Source of the DNA: Atherinomorus stipes
Lineage: Eukaryota > Chordata > Actinopteri > Atheriniformes > Atherinidae
Length of the DNA stretch: 64,000 bases
Direction: 5' to 3'
Assembly (NCBI GenBank): GCA_023101725.1
Contig: JALJCO010013652.1
Coordinates: 601,029 to 665,028, forward strand
Shown here: piece by piece, positions 12,032-23,935 of the stretch
Position numbering within the stretch: position 1 is the first letter of the stretch
How the letters are laid out: each line of letters begins with the position of its first letter
Made by a program: the position numbers and the translations under genes
The notes under the pieces: model-generated
Database searches by the model: none
The model's input: the letters and a program-made list of their open reading frames with translations, nothing else
What the model was told of the DNA's origin: nothing

Positions 12032-14964
12032 TCATCCGTGTGTTTGTTGGTCGGATACGCCAGGAGTTTCCTGATGTGGAGGGGAGCTACACTGGGTTCC
12101 GGCCGGTCCTTGACTGAAGAGTGATACGTGCCTCGCAATGATCTCTTCCTTTAATGGCCTCTCGTACTGAGCACTAAGGTCCTCTGGAACAGGAACCTTC
12201 TTCAGCTCCTCCACAAATGTAGCAGGGTCAGGGAAGACCTCAGTGAAGACGAGCCTCATCAGTGCACTGACATATCCTGATATAGAAAAGAAAAGGAGTG
12301 TAATATATTTTTTATGACTGCACTTAAATTTTTTTGTACAGTTTACATGGTTAAATTAATGTTTACAAGACTGGAGTTTTAAAAGAAATTGTCATAATGC
12401 CACATTTAGTGTTTGTCAAAATTATTTACAATAAAAAGGTTCTTTTCTTACCAAATGTTGGTTTAGTTTTTACAGGTTTTGCAGCAGCTTGTCCCTTCTT
12501 TGACTTCGGATAAACAACTTTAAACACAGCTTTACCCTTCAAAGTCTTTGCCTGCTGATGTCCTGCGTTCTCATTGAAATGCATTGCTGCCAGATAAAGC
12601 CTAAAAATGTAATACAGTATTAGTTTTGTGTTGATGGCATGAACAAAAACTTTGTCACAATAATTTATTTCCCAGAGACAGTAATAATTTGGTATCAATA
12701 TTTTTTCAAACTAATATGTTACCTGCAGAGCATTCCAATAAATGGGAAAAACACATTCTTCGGTGCAAAACGAAGTATTACACTGTGGAATGCCTCCAAA
12801 GCTGATGTTTGCTGGTTATGGCTCAGCTTTTCCACGTCACGCAGAACTCTTTTGTTTGTAAGCAGCTTCTCGACTTTGTACAGAGCCATGGAACCTAAAG
12901 TGACAAAAAAAAAAACAAACCCAAAAAAAAACATAAAAACAAATATTTAGTGGATTGTTGCATATCGCAACAAACTAATACTTAAGATTTTGCAAGCTCT
13001 CACAGGATGAACACATTTGGGGAACAGTGGGTCTTCATGGACATGGACATTCTGAAGGTGATTGATAATGGAATTCCACTTGGCCAGTTTCTCAGGTCCA
13101 GTCGTGGAGGATGTTGCTGTCCAGTACATGTGGTTTTTAATGCTTGGCAACCACTTTCTCAACACCTGGCATTCCTTGTTCCGGGCCACCTTATCCAACT
13201 TCTTGGATAAACCTGTGAATGGTACATTTTAACACACGTTTGTAATCATTTTCACATGTGCTAATCATTTATTATAACCAAAAGGCACACACACAAAAGA
13301 CAGATCGGTACAATATGAGAGCATAACCGTTTTTACTAACCTTTCTCAAAATGCCAGACATCATAGTACTGGAGTACCTGTCGCTCTCTCAAATATTTCT
13401 GCACCTTTGTATGACGGTTGGTGACAATGTAGTCCACTTCCAAATTATTTGATTCTAAAAGGTCAAGACCTCTTTTTAGTCCTTCTTTTTCCATATACAC
13501 GCTGCCACCAACTTCATTGCTCTATAACAAAAAAAGAAAAGGATTGAAAAAAAATTATAGCAAATGCACAGAGAACATAAACTGCTAGAAGGATTATATT
13601 TGAGGTGTATCTGTACAAGCTGTACATCCAGAATCTTGTTGCTATCAAGGTGCATCAGTGTGTATGAACCAAATTTAGCTGAATGCCCTTAAGACAGAAA
13701 AAAATATATTGGCATCACATCTGAATTCATAATGAATATTTAACCAGAAGATTTTTCAAAACCAAACTCATCTGGTGAATCAGCTCTCATGTCACCCCCC
13801 ACAGGAATTTGTCCATGTGGTCGAAGTTCATCAAACAAATGTTGTTGGTCCATCTTCTACTTATGATAAATTGCTGGTTCCAGAAACATCCGGGCATGTC
13901 TTCTGAAAGTATCGTACTGGTGGATTTGCAGACCCAGGGCTTTGCAGATCTAAAAGCAGAACGCAAGTTTCATTCTACTGTGCAAGTAGGAAAACATCAA
14001 TGTGTCTTTCCTATTGTAATACTTACCTTTTCCATTTTAGTAAATGAGCCGACTGTAAAGTACACTGCAGCAGACAATTGCAGATTCCCAACTGGAGTGC
14101 TTCCTTTCACAGGATGGCTCTGCCATTTTTTATTGTATTGACAATTCAGGCACACCTGACTGAATGACACAAAGGTACCAAGTCTTCGTCTCTGGACTTC
14201 ACACAGGTGTTTGCAAACAGGACATTTTTCAAAAAGCTCCTTTAGCGAGCTTTCAAAAACAATGTATTTTGCATCCCCATAATCAAACGAGGACTCCATC
14301 CCGCTGAAAAGGCAAAAACAGTAGCAATATAAAGAAAATCACATGTAATGTTTTTATATAATATACACACACATGCACACACACATACATATATATATAT
14401 AAATAAATAAATTACCTCAACTCTGATGTCTCAGTGACAGAGTCACCAGGAATGTAGGTAGAGTCTTTAGATTGAAAGGTTGTCGAAAGAAAGGAAGTGT
14501 CTGCACCGTCATCATCTCCCTCCTCCTCCTCCAACTCAATGCGCAGCCGTTTTGCTGGTCTTATTCCTGATGTGGATGCCTTGACTGGTGTCGATTAAAA
14601 TTGTTTAGAAATGTCCATGTGTTCTGTCTCTGTACCAACACTTGCGGTCTCAGCAGTAGCCTGGGATCCTAATAAACACAATTAGGAAAACTTTATTCAG
14701 AATAGTTTGCAACAACACGACAACCAAAAAATTATAAATGAAATAAAAAAAAATACCTTTGCTGCGTACATGGGCTCTGAGTGTACCCAGTGACAGCTGT
14801 GTTTCTGTAGATGTAAATAATGCCAGGTTTGAGCACTGGGTGCCGACTGACTTTTTCGCCACAGAATGTTGAGAGGCAACAGACACAGTATGAGGTGGTT
14901 CAGTCTGGCATCTAGTGTCTGCATATTTTTTTGTTTCTTGGCCACTAGGTAGCCCTGAAGTGCT
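12032..14964 (-). pseudogene. Ten-exon DDE transposase-like gene, probably inactivated
   Basis: Exons read from splice sites, high to low: 14964-14757, 14668-14416, 14303-14027, 13949-13772, 13687-13611, 13521-13341, 13212-12982, 12894-12723, 12600-12452, 12276-12032. Reading phase is consistent across all nine joins. The protein resembles a family common in fishes and other animals: a Cys-rich start ([17 protein letters not shown]), then GGDMRADSP, GHSAKFGSYTLM, SNEVGGS, a VTNRH segment and YDVWHFEKG, which look like spaced Asp/His/Glu transposase motifs. I think it is Kolobok-like, from memory of the family, not proven. Damage: an in-frame TAA at 14595-14597 in exon 2; donors after exons 4 and 5 read AT, not GT (13770-13771 and 13609-13610). 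The C-terminal frame ends at 12032; a different open frame continues to 11836, so a terminal frameshift is possible. No 5' exon or start codon was found upstream of 14964. Confidence 0.65.
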
Positions 14965-15329
14965 CTGCAAATGGTAAAGTTTCACATTTAGTAAAAGCTG
15001 AGCTGTTACATAGTGTGGATAACAAATGCCTTTACGACAAAATGCCATAATTGCAGTCAGGAGAAGGGCAAAGCCATACTACATACCGATTGTCTTATTA
15101 GAAAGAAAAAATAATCTTTTCTCAAGAGATGGGACAGGGGCGTTCAGAAATGAGAATAGTTATATAGCCTACATCTATTGTTTCACCTGGCTGACCACCT
15201 GCAACTTTTTAGCTTGTGATTATGTCCGAGACATCTCTCCATCCACGCCCTTGGTTTCCACTGCCTGATCATCTGCAAGTCTTTATGTTGTGATTTCATC
15301 TGTAGCATCTGATTACATCTGTATCTGGG

Positions 15330-15512
15330 TGTCCACAGGTATCGTTTAGCTTGGTAATCACCTGGATATTTATAACCTGATGGCTACGTCTGTTAGCATC
15401 CCCCTGTCAACAGCTATCGTTTAGCTTGGCTAATTACCAGGATGCCTGATGGCTACGTCTTATCCCCCTGTCCACAGCTATCAGCTATCGTTTAGCTCGG
15501 CTAATTACCAGG
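15330..15512. repeat. Short tandem repeat, about three units
   Basis: A motif of roughly 65-85 bp containing TATCGTTTAGCTTGG, a TAAT/ATTACC segment and GATGGCTACGTCT is repeated with small changes, ending in a CTATCAGCTATCG slip. It lies just upstream of the visible exons of the transposase-like gene. Confidence 0.7.
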
Positions 15513-16870
15513 TGTATGTAGCCTAGACATTCCGTTTATGAAGTCAGTGTAAGTTATTTCTTCTCAGACAGTTTTTTCAGTATTACTTACAGCGTGTGGC
15601 TCCGGATCAGAAACGCGGTTCTCCTTGATTGAGGGGACAGACCCTTGTTTCAGCAAAAGCTTGTAACCCCGCCCTTATTCAGCCAGCAGTCGTCGCTGAA
15701 ATGTCAATCACAAACAAACACATTGGAACAACTCTGCGTCTGGTTCCTGAAAACAAACTCCATCCATTGCTGTCGGGCCTTAGTTTCATTTGGGAATTTG
15801 AACAAGTGTAACTTGTAGTTTAGGATTCTGAGGATGGTGTGACGCTCTCTTCATGCCAATGCAGTTCATTCTACATAAGTTTCGGTTTCCAATCAGCTAC
15901 TCACAGCATTTTCTAACGAGAAGCGCCCTCCTTTCTTGCGTGCACGGCAGCACTTGTAAACAGAACCGCATGGCGTCTTCCGAAGGGAAAGTGGCGATAC
16001 CCCAGCAAAACAGCCTGAAAGCATAAAAACTGAGGAGGAGAGAGGCTTGAAATGCAGGAGAGACCAAAGAAGGAATAAAGTTCATGTAAATCTCAGTGGA
16101 TTGTACTGAAGGTAGAGAGCAGCTGGACGCCTCGGACTGAATGTGGACTCGAAGTCCGCCTGGACAGGTATTTTTTTCAATAACTTTCTTCTCAGTAACA
16201 TTTACGCCCTCGGGTGCTGGCGCTTCCTCTGCTGGTCTACCGTATAATACATAAAGATATTTACACCGTAACACGACGAAGCTTTACATCACTGCTTCTC
16301 GAAGTGGCCGGTTAGAAACTTTATCAGGCTGTCATGTTGTAACGTCACCTAAAACATCATAACTCGTCAAAACTGTGGATCTGTTTACATAACTGTACTT
16401 ACGGTAAGCTACCAGTTATGATAGAAAATGTCATTTAGCTGATCCGCAGCCATTTACTGCAACCAAAACAGTAATTTCACTGGAAGATGAAGTTTTCTCT
16501 GGAGAGTTTCTTTGTGCACGAGTATGAAACGTGCACGTTATTTCGTGCATGTTGAGTGGGAGGAGAGAAAAATGAGAGTAGGAGAAACAGTTAGGGGTGG
16601 GGCTTACAGTTCAAACTACACTGTTCACCTCGCTCACGGTTCGCAAATGTGCAAAATCAGGTATAGTGCCTTTAATGCATTAATTAGAATAATTAGCTAC
16701 AGTGCAAATTAATGCATTAAAAAACAATGATCATGATTAATTCAGAGTGCCACAAGCATTTAAAATTTGGCCAACTGAATGACCTGGGCAGTGGGTGGCA
16801 GTAATGCACCTAAAGCTGTTTTCCAACCGCCAATAAACACCAGAAGAAGACGACGACGCGTCAATGAGTC
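15513..16870. other. No gene recognised
   Basis: No exon was identified. A minus-strand open frame at 15897-16274 has no features I recognise and no family similarity. Around 16772-16860 there is a short motif (GGCAGTAATGCACC ... CCGCCAATAAACACCAGAAG) of a kind repeated in fish genomes, noted from memory. Confidence 0.45.
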
Positions 16871-16880
16871 ACTGTACAAA

Positions 16881-17892
16881 CGGCGCTTTCGGACTGTAGG
16901 AACCTTTTGGAGCTCCTATAACCTTTTCGGTAACCAGGCTGTTTTTTTGCGCATACTGACATAGGAACTAGGGACCTAAGCCCTCAGTTCCTATAACCTT
17001 TTTAGCTCCTACTCCGAGGCAAGGTCTTTTTGGGGTTCTATAGGAACTGAAATGTGTAGGTGTTTGGTGATTGGTAGAACTGGCAAACCACGCCCCTTGC
17101 ATGATCTCCGCTTCTTTCAGCCCTGCCATATTTAAAAAGTCTCACAGCTGTTTACCTGTTTATCGAGACCGTAAAAACAAGAACTATTACAATAGGAGTG
17201 TACCAATTCATTATTAAATTGATCACATTGGTACACGTCCCAAATCGATAACTATTTTGAAATGTCCAAAAGCAATTATTTTCATATTGATTTACTGACC
17301 CAAATACAACTGCAAAGTGTGGCAATAGAATCTGCAGCTGCCACCCGGACACTTTAGTGGACGGTCCGTCCACTAAAGTTCTGGGCGCACTTCAACAAAA
17401 GGTAAACAAGGGAAAGGGAGAAAACGCTGGTAAGCTAGCTTTTATAATAGCTTTGAATAAAAGAGATGGAAAACCCAAATACAGTTGCAAATTGTGTCAG
17501 AACAATCTGCACCACTTTAGTGAACAAACCTCGGTCCGTCCACTAAAGTGTCCGGCGTACTTCAACTTAAAGTAAACAAGATGTTAGTAGGGCAGCTTTC
17601 CAACGGCGGGCTGTTCTGTTACATGATACGTACAGTATGACCGTGATGAGGGAAAGCTGGTAAGTTAGCTTTTATAATAGCTTTGAATAAAAGAGATGAG
17701 AAACCTGGTTTGTAGTAGATCTGCTGGGGTATTAATTTGTCACCGTCGCAACGTTGCGTCACACATGGTCCCTAACAAGGTCCTCTCTCATGTGCAAACA
17801 CACACTGAGGGCGAATGGTAGTTCTTATAACTAAACTCGGGACACGAAGTTATAGGAACTGCGTTCTTAGAACCTCTGTCCAAATGCACCTT
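16881..17892. mobile_element. Non-autonomous DNA element with degenerate terminal inverted repeats
   Basis: The left end (GGCGCTTTCGGACTGTAGG ... CTCCTATAACC) pairs imperfectly with the right end (GTTATAGGAACTGCG ... GTCCAAATGCACC). No target-site duplication was recognised. Inside, two copies of a block with GTCCGTCCACTAAAGT and a following TTTTATAATAGCTTTG segment occur near 17370-17465 and 17535-17700, so part of the interior is duplicated. No coding region was found. Confidence 0.45.
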
Positions 17893-18730
17893 AAACTTTA
17901 TAGGTTGTGTTGGAACAGGGTTGCATGGAAAACTTAAATTGCTGCGGCCCTTGAGGACCATTGTTCCCAACGACTGCTTTAACTGATATTAAAATGTGAT
18001 TTGGCATGATTACAAAACTTGTAATTTTTTTAATTGCCTGGCAGCCCTAATTTTTATATATTTTGACAGATTTGTATACTGGCGCTTTATTCATGTACTC
18101 AATCCATCATCAGTGCTGCTGCAGCATAGTAGTCCATAATTGCCCTGTATGAACTGGTTTCTTTACAACACTACAAATAGTTCCTGACTGCCCACATCAA
18201 CAGGACCACCCAGTCTGCATATTATGGCCCATCACTCACCCCTAATAGCACTTCCATACTGGTGAATGCTCGTCAAATCCCGCCTTTATTGTAATGGACT
18301 GTGATGCACTTTAACATACACCAAGGTTTCTGTGACCTGCAGTCTGATGGGGGTATTGAAATGTCAGAAATTCATAATCTGGTTAATGAATGAGCCAGCA
18401 GAGCTGGACAGACTTACGCTGACATTATCTAAAAACAAGACAAGGGCATGAACAATCATTTGGCCTTCCACAGAGTTCGGAAGTCTAAGACAGCTTTGCC
18501 GAACCCCCCCCCCAGAGAAATGAGCAGGGTCCCCTTCAGAACTTCAAGCAGGGCACCAGGTCTCTGGAAGGGACTCTCCGGTTGCAGTCAACTCCTGGCT
18601 GCTACTGCTGCCTTCATCTCCTTTTTTCGTTATTTATGTAAATTTTTTATTTACAAAAAGAAAACCTTAAAAATCTCACCTGGCTATAATTGTCACCCTC
18701 TGCCATGACAGATGCAAAAATAAAGAAAAA
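17893..18730. other. No gene recognised
   Basis: Anonymous DNA on both strands, including a run of nine C at about 18505-18513. No splice-supported exon. Confidence 0.5.
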
Positions 18731-18732
18731 TA

Positions 18733-21700
18733 AAAGGAAACTTATCGCCTAAATACACATCAGTTTTTGACACCACCCTCATGTCAACAAGGAAAGCCTC
18801 CATCAAAAACTACTTGAATTCAACTTTATTTGTAGTGTCCATACATGACAATGTCACCTTAGGGCACTTGACAGAAAAATTCAGGTCAGATTCATAATAG
18901 CCTAGCTAAGGAAACCAACAGATTGGATCGAATCTTGACTTGACCCGGTCCAATCCCCCATCCTGAGCAAGCACGGAGTGGTGGCGACAGTGGGAAGGAA
19001 AACACCCTTTTAACAGGGAGGAAAACCTCCGGCAGAACCTGGCTCAGGTAGGGCGGCCATCTGCCTCGACCGGCTGGGGGTGGAGAAGACAGAGAGAACA
19101 GATGCTGCAACTTTTTCAAGCCAGACCTGCTGAGAGAAGAAAAGCACTGTTAATGATGCAATACTGTCACAAGTTTCTACATGGAGAAGCAGAGATGAGT
19201 GGGAAAGGAAGAGCCCAGTGCATCATGAACGTCCCGCAGCAGTCTAAACTTATAGCAGCTTAAGGGAGGATATTGGAGGAACACTTGGGAAAACTTGTAC
19301 AAGAGGGACCGTCTTCCATGGTGCTTTTGGTGTGAAAAACCTCAGTTTACATTAATAAGCAACATGAAATGCAAAAATAAATATAAAAAGGAAACTTGTC
19401 GCCCAAGTACACATCAGTTCTTGACACACCCTTATGTCAAAAAGGTACTGCTGTCCTCCCTTCCACATCCAGCGACGCGTTTGACTGCGCTGCATACCAC
19501 CGCCCGCAAACTGCTTGTCTCTTGGTCTCTTCTCACCTGCTGCTTGATGTGTAAATAAAACATAGGTCCTGCCCCACCGGCTTCACACTGGCTCACAGCC
19601 TCCGTCTCCCAACCAGCCATTGGCTGTCTATGCCAGTCAGTCATTGCCCCCACACCTGCAATCAATGTCCTAATTGTCATGGGGGGGGGGACATTAACAC
19701 TTCAAAAACATGCAAATATAAATAACCTAAAAAACAAAAAAAACGATGCAAGGAGAAACAAAAACATACAATATAAGCTAACTGGGAATCCCCCCCATGA
19801 CAAATAAGCAATATGAAATGCAAAAATTAAAAATAAAAAAATATAAAGGAAACTTATCACCTAAATACACATCAGTTTTTGCCACCACCCTCATGTCAAC
19901 AAGAAAAATACTTCTATATGTTGGAGGAACACTTGGGAAGATTTGTACTAGAGGGGCCTTCTTCCAAGGTGCTTTTGGTGTGAAAAACCTCAGTTTACAA
20001 GAATATGCAAGTGACCAGGCTAGGTCAAGACAAGGACAAAGACCGATCGGGGAGCGATAGTGACACCAAGAGGAGGCAAGGATGATGATTTGGCCAAGTT
20101 TTTAGCACAAATTTTAAGTTAAACTTGGCAATGGATCAGTCAGAAACAAATACCTTGGGGATCTAATAAAAGGACAAGAAAAATTAATCAAACCCTAAAA
20201 ACTAAAGTCTAACACATCTAAAAAGGAAGCCCATAAAATGTCCCACTGGACAGCAAACCATAAAAGTCCTGGTCAGATCAGCAGCTGGTTCTGGCCTCCT
20301 CGGGGGCTTTTAGTGGCTCGACCAGGCTTCTTCGCTCCGCGTCGTCACCGGTGCAGTCCTGAAATGAAGCTGGCGACAATTCTGTTCCTTCTTAAATTTT
20401 AGCCCAGGATGAGGTATGCTTGAAAGCAATACTCACAAAATCAGGCACAGTAAAACACTATGTCCGCCGCAGTGTGTTGCGCCTGTCAAATACCGCAGTC
20501 CACCGTCGCTCACTTCCTCCACCAGCTGTGCACTCGCCACCTTCAGACCTGAGTGGTACTGTTGTCCTCCCTTCCGCATCCAGCGACGTGCTGTTTCTGA
20601 CTGCGCTGCATGCCACTGCCCGCAAGCTGCTTGTCTCTTGAGGTCTCTTCTCACCTGCTGCTTGATCTGTGAACACAGGTCCTGCCCCCCGGCTACACAC
20701 TGGCTCATAGCCTCCGTCTCCCAACCAGCCATTGGCTGTCTATGCCAGTCAGTCATTGCCCCCACACCTGCAATCAATGTCCTAATTGTCATGGGGGGAA
20801 AAAGAACATTAACACTTCAAAAACATGCAAATATAAACCTAAAAAACACACAAAAAAAAAAAAACGATGCAAGGAGAAACAAAAACATACAATATAAGCT
20901 AGCTGGGAATCCCCCCCCCATGACAAATAAGCAATATGAAATGCAAAAATTAAAAATAAAAAAATATAAAGGAAACTTATCACCTAAATACACATCAGTT
21001 TTTGCCACCACCCTCATGTCAACAAGGAAAGCCTCCTTCATAATATACTTCTATATGTTGGAGGAACACTTGGGAAGATTTGTACTTGAGGGGCCTTCTT
21101 CCAAGGTGCTTTTGGTGTGAAAAACCTCAGTTTACAAGAATATGCAAGTGACCAGGCTAGGTCAAGACAAGGACAAAGACCGAGTGGGGAGCGATAGTGA
21201 CACCAAGAGGAGGCAAGGATAATGATTTGGCCAAGTGTTTAGCACAAATTTTAAATTAAACTTGGCAATAGATCAGTCAGAAACAAAATACCTTGGGGAT
21301 CTAAAAAGGATAAGAAAAGTTAATCAAACCCTAAAAACTAAAGTCTAAGACATATCTAAAGAGGAAGCCCATAAAATGTCCCACTGGACAGCAAACCATA
21401 AAAGTCCTGGTCAGCTCAGCAGCTGGTTCTGGCCTCCTCGGGGGCTTTTAGTGGCTCGACCGGGCTTCTTCGCTCCGCGTTGTCACCGGTGCACTCCTGA
21501 AATGAAGCTGGCGACAATTCTCTGTTCCTTCTTAAATTTTAGCCCAGGATGAGGTACGCTTGAAAGCGATACTCACAAAATCAGGCACAGTAAAATACTC
21601 TGTCCGCCGCATCGTGTTGCGCCTGTCAAATACCGCAGTCCACCGTCGCTCACTTCCTCCACCAGCTGTGCACTCACCACCTTCAGACCTGAGTGGTACT

Positions 21701-22500
21701 GTTGTCCTCCTTTCCGCGTCCAGCGACGTGTTGTTTCTGACTGCGCTGCATTTGCCACTGCCCGCCAGCTGCTTGTCTCTTGAGGTCTCTTCTCACCTGC
21801 TGCTTGATCTGTAAATAAAACATAGGTCCTGCCCCACCGGCTACACACTGGCTCACTGCCTCCGTCTCCCAACCAGCCATTGGCTGTCTATGCCAGTCAG
21901 TCATTGCCCCACACCTGCAATCAATGTCCTAATTGTCATGGGGGGGGGGGGCATACACATTAACACTTCAACCAAGAACATGCAAATATGAATAACCCAA
22001 AACACAACACAAAGAAAACCATGTAAGGAAAAACAAAATAAACATACAATATAAACTAACTGGGAATAACCCCTCCATGACAAATAAGCAATATGAAATG
22101 CAAATAAAAAAAAATAAAGGAAACTTATCGCCTAAATACACATCAGTTTTTGACACCACCCGCATGTCAGCAAGGAAAGCGGCCATTAAAAACTACTTCT
22201 GTATGTTGGAGGAACACTTGGGTAGATTTGTACAAGAGGGGCCTTCTTCCAAGGTGCTTTTGGTGTGAAAAACCTCAGTTCACATTTTAAATAAGCAGCA
22301 TTAAATGCAAAAATAAAAATAAATTCATCTCCTAAATACACATCAGTTTTTGACACAACCCTCATGTCAACAAGGAAAGCCTCCATCAAAAACTACATCT
22401 GTATATTGGAGGAACACTTGGGAAGATTTGTACAAGAGGGGCCTTCTTCCAAGGTGTTTTTGGTGTGAAAAACCTCAGTTCACAATATTAATAAGCAACA
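18733..22500. repeat. Tandem array, unit about 1.14 kb, with partial units at both ends
   Basis: The marker motif TTGGAGGAACACTTGGG recurs at about 19272, 19921, 21058, 22206 and 22406 (with one-base changes), and GTGGCTCGACC recurs at 20313 and 21451, giving a period near 1138 bp for two complete units. Each unit carries an AAATACACATCAG motif, TCATGTCAACAAG, a CTTCTTCCAAGGTGCTTTTGG stretch and a GC-rich part with ACACCTGCAATCAATGTCC next to a poly-G run of variable length. Open frames differ between copies and are interrupted, so I see no conserved protein with confidence, although the frame through the marker motif is retained in several copies. Class unknown. Confidence 0.75.
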
Positions 22501-22559
22501 TGAAATAAAAGTAAAGTGCTGTTAAAATGAACAAACAATAAGTAAATAAATAAATAAAT

Positions 22560-22700
22560 AAATCATTATCATCCATGCTTCTTGGTCTCTTCTTTGTTTC
22601 AGTTTCATCAGATTGATCCACTCTAGAAGAACCATCAGCCAGAAAAGTGCTAGGGCCCAACTGAGCCTGTTCTGTTGATCATGCTTCCCTGTAGATTTGG
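22560..22700 (-). pseudogene. Relic of the HIPK-like tail exon (dispersed copy)
   Basis: This stretch matches the kinase-gene exon at 37230-37409: shared GCTTCTTGGTCTCTTC / GTCTCTTGGTCTCTTCC, AGAAGAACC and AGTGCTAGGG(T/C)CCAACTGAGCC. On the minus strand it still encodes a GPSTFLADGSS segment like DPSTCLTEGSS of the gene, followed by a KKRPR basic motif, but the frame breaks upstream of that. No other kinase exon was found nearby. It sits directly beyond the tandem array, so it may mark an old duplication or capture of the kinase locus. Confidence 0.7.
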
Positions 22701-22858
22701 AGTTGGAAACAGGGGCGAGCACCCTGAATCACTGCAGCATACTCAGCAGAAACATGGATGTCTGTGTCACAGTCGTCTCTCTATCATAAAGGCTAATCAC
22801 ACAGTTGTCAAATATTAAGTTTATGGTCATACCTTACCTCCCGAGCGAATGTTTGGTT

Positions 22859-23086
22859 TGTTTTTTGTGGTTGGTTTGGGGGGTGGGGGGTTTTGGGTTT
22901 TTTTTTTGGGGGGTTTTTTTTTTTTTTTTTTTTTTTTTTGGTGTGGTTTTTGGGGGGTATTCTCTTATTCCCAACTTCTCATTCTTTTAATGGGGGGCCG
23001 GGGGGGGGGCGGGTGGTTCTTCCCGTAGGGGGAGGAGGGGAGGGGCAATGGGGGGGGTGCGGGTTGGGTTATATGTTTGTCCCCCT

Positions 23087-23128
<42 letters not shown>

Positions 23129-23220
23129 CGGAGAGGGGGAGGTGGGGGGGGGGTGGGGGGGGGGGGGTGGGGAGGGAGGGGGCTTAACGTATAGGGGGTT
23201 GGTGAGGGGGGGGGGGGGGT
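22859..23220. repeat. T/G-rich and G-rich low-complexity block
   Basis: T-rich then G-rich runs that replace the downstream part of the envelope-like reading frame. Frames here are compositional. Composition is like the 9.8-kb block. Confidence 0.85.
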
Positions 23221-23221
23221 G

Positions 23222-23739
23222 GGTGTGGCTACCTTGGGTGTAGCAGGTGTACTTCTGAGACTGTTCCTTTTTAAGGTATGCAACCTGTGGAGCAGGGGGG
23301 CCTGCAACGGTAACATTCAGGTTAGCCCAAAACATGTTGTCACAGGTGCCATTTGCCAGTCCTGGGCTGTGAAGGGCACTGTCATTTACAATGACCTGCC
23401 TGTGTTGATAGCCCACCCCAGCCATGGTGGCCATGCACTTGGCCTCGGTGACATTCATCCATCTGGCCTCCAGGTGGACTTGAGTTGAAGAGGGTGGCAG
23501 TTTGGAGCAGACATAGCAGCCTGTAGAATTAGTCTCTTTCGTGATGTGAACAACGTACCAGTACCAGGTGTTGGTTTCATAGGGTGTTTTGGGTCCCACA
23601 TCCAGTCACTGTGGGCCTCACCACCGGTCCATCTTCTGGTGTGGTGAGCGGATGGGGATTCGTGGTGTCGGTACCAGAGGACAAAACACACTGCAGTCTC
23701 AACACAGCAGAGGATCCACCTGAATAGTGGAGTCCCCAT
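23222..23739 (-). pseudogene. Endogenous retrovirus envelope-like fragment
   Basis: Old viral remnant. On the minus strand a frame opens at 23739 with a short hydrophobic stretch like a signal peptide; a second frame, open to 23599 and beyond, carries on with several N-glycosylation sequons (NST, NVT, NDS, NGT) and spaced cysteines, as in retroviral surface glycoproteins. The change of frame near 23600 is a disruption, and the protein ends in G-rich DNA at about 23220, so the whole transmembrane half is missing. It follows the integrase in the order expected for a provirus read on the minus strand. Assignment rests on position and general features, not on a specific match. Confidence 0.55.
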
Positions 23740-23935
23740 TGCTGCTAGTTAACAGAGATGCTCAACCCTCAGGAGCCTGTCAGGAAGGGGATCTGCTGGT
23801 TTCTTCACTGACGTTGAGACGCCACACCCTAAACGGTGAGGCCCCTTTGTAGTCAGACTTCCCCACCAACCTGAATTTCTAAGGGTCTAACACTCTCTGC
23901 AACTTACAGTGACTGAGGTGTGTCCAACTAGGTCG

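Noticed and set aside
15897..16274. 125-codon minus-strand frame as a possible 5' exon (THAP zinc finger) of the transposase-like gene
   Set aside because: No C2CH pattern or AVPTF-type motif was found, and no splice donor connects it.
20416..21120. 234-codon frame in the tandem array
   Set aside because: The frame is not kept in the neighbouring unit and shows no domain; it spans several sequence types of the array.
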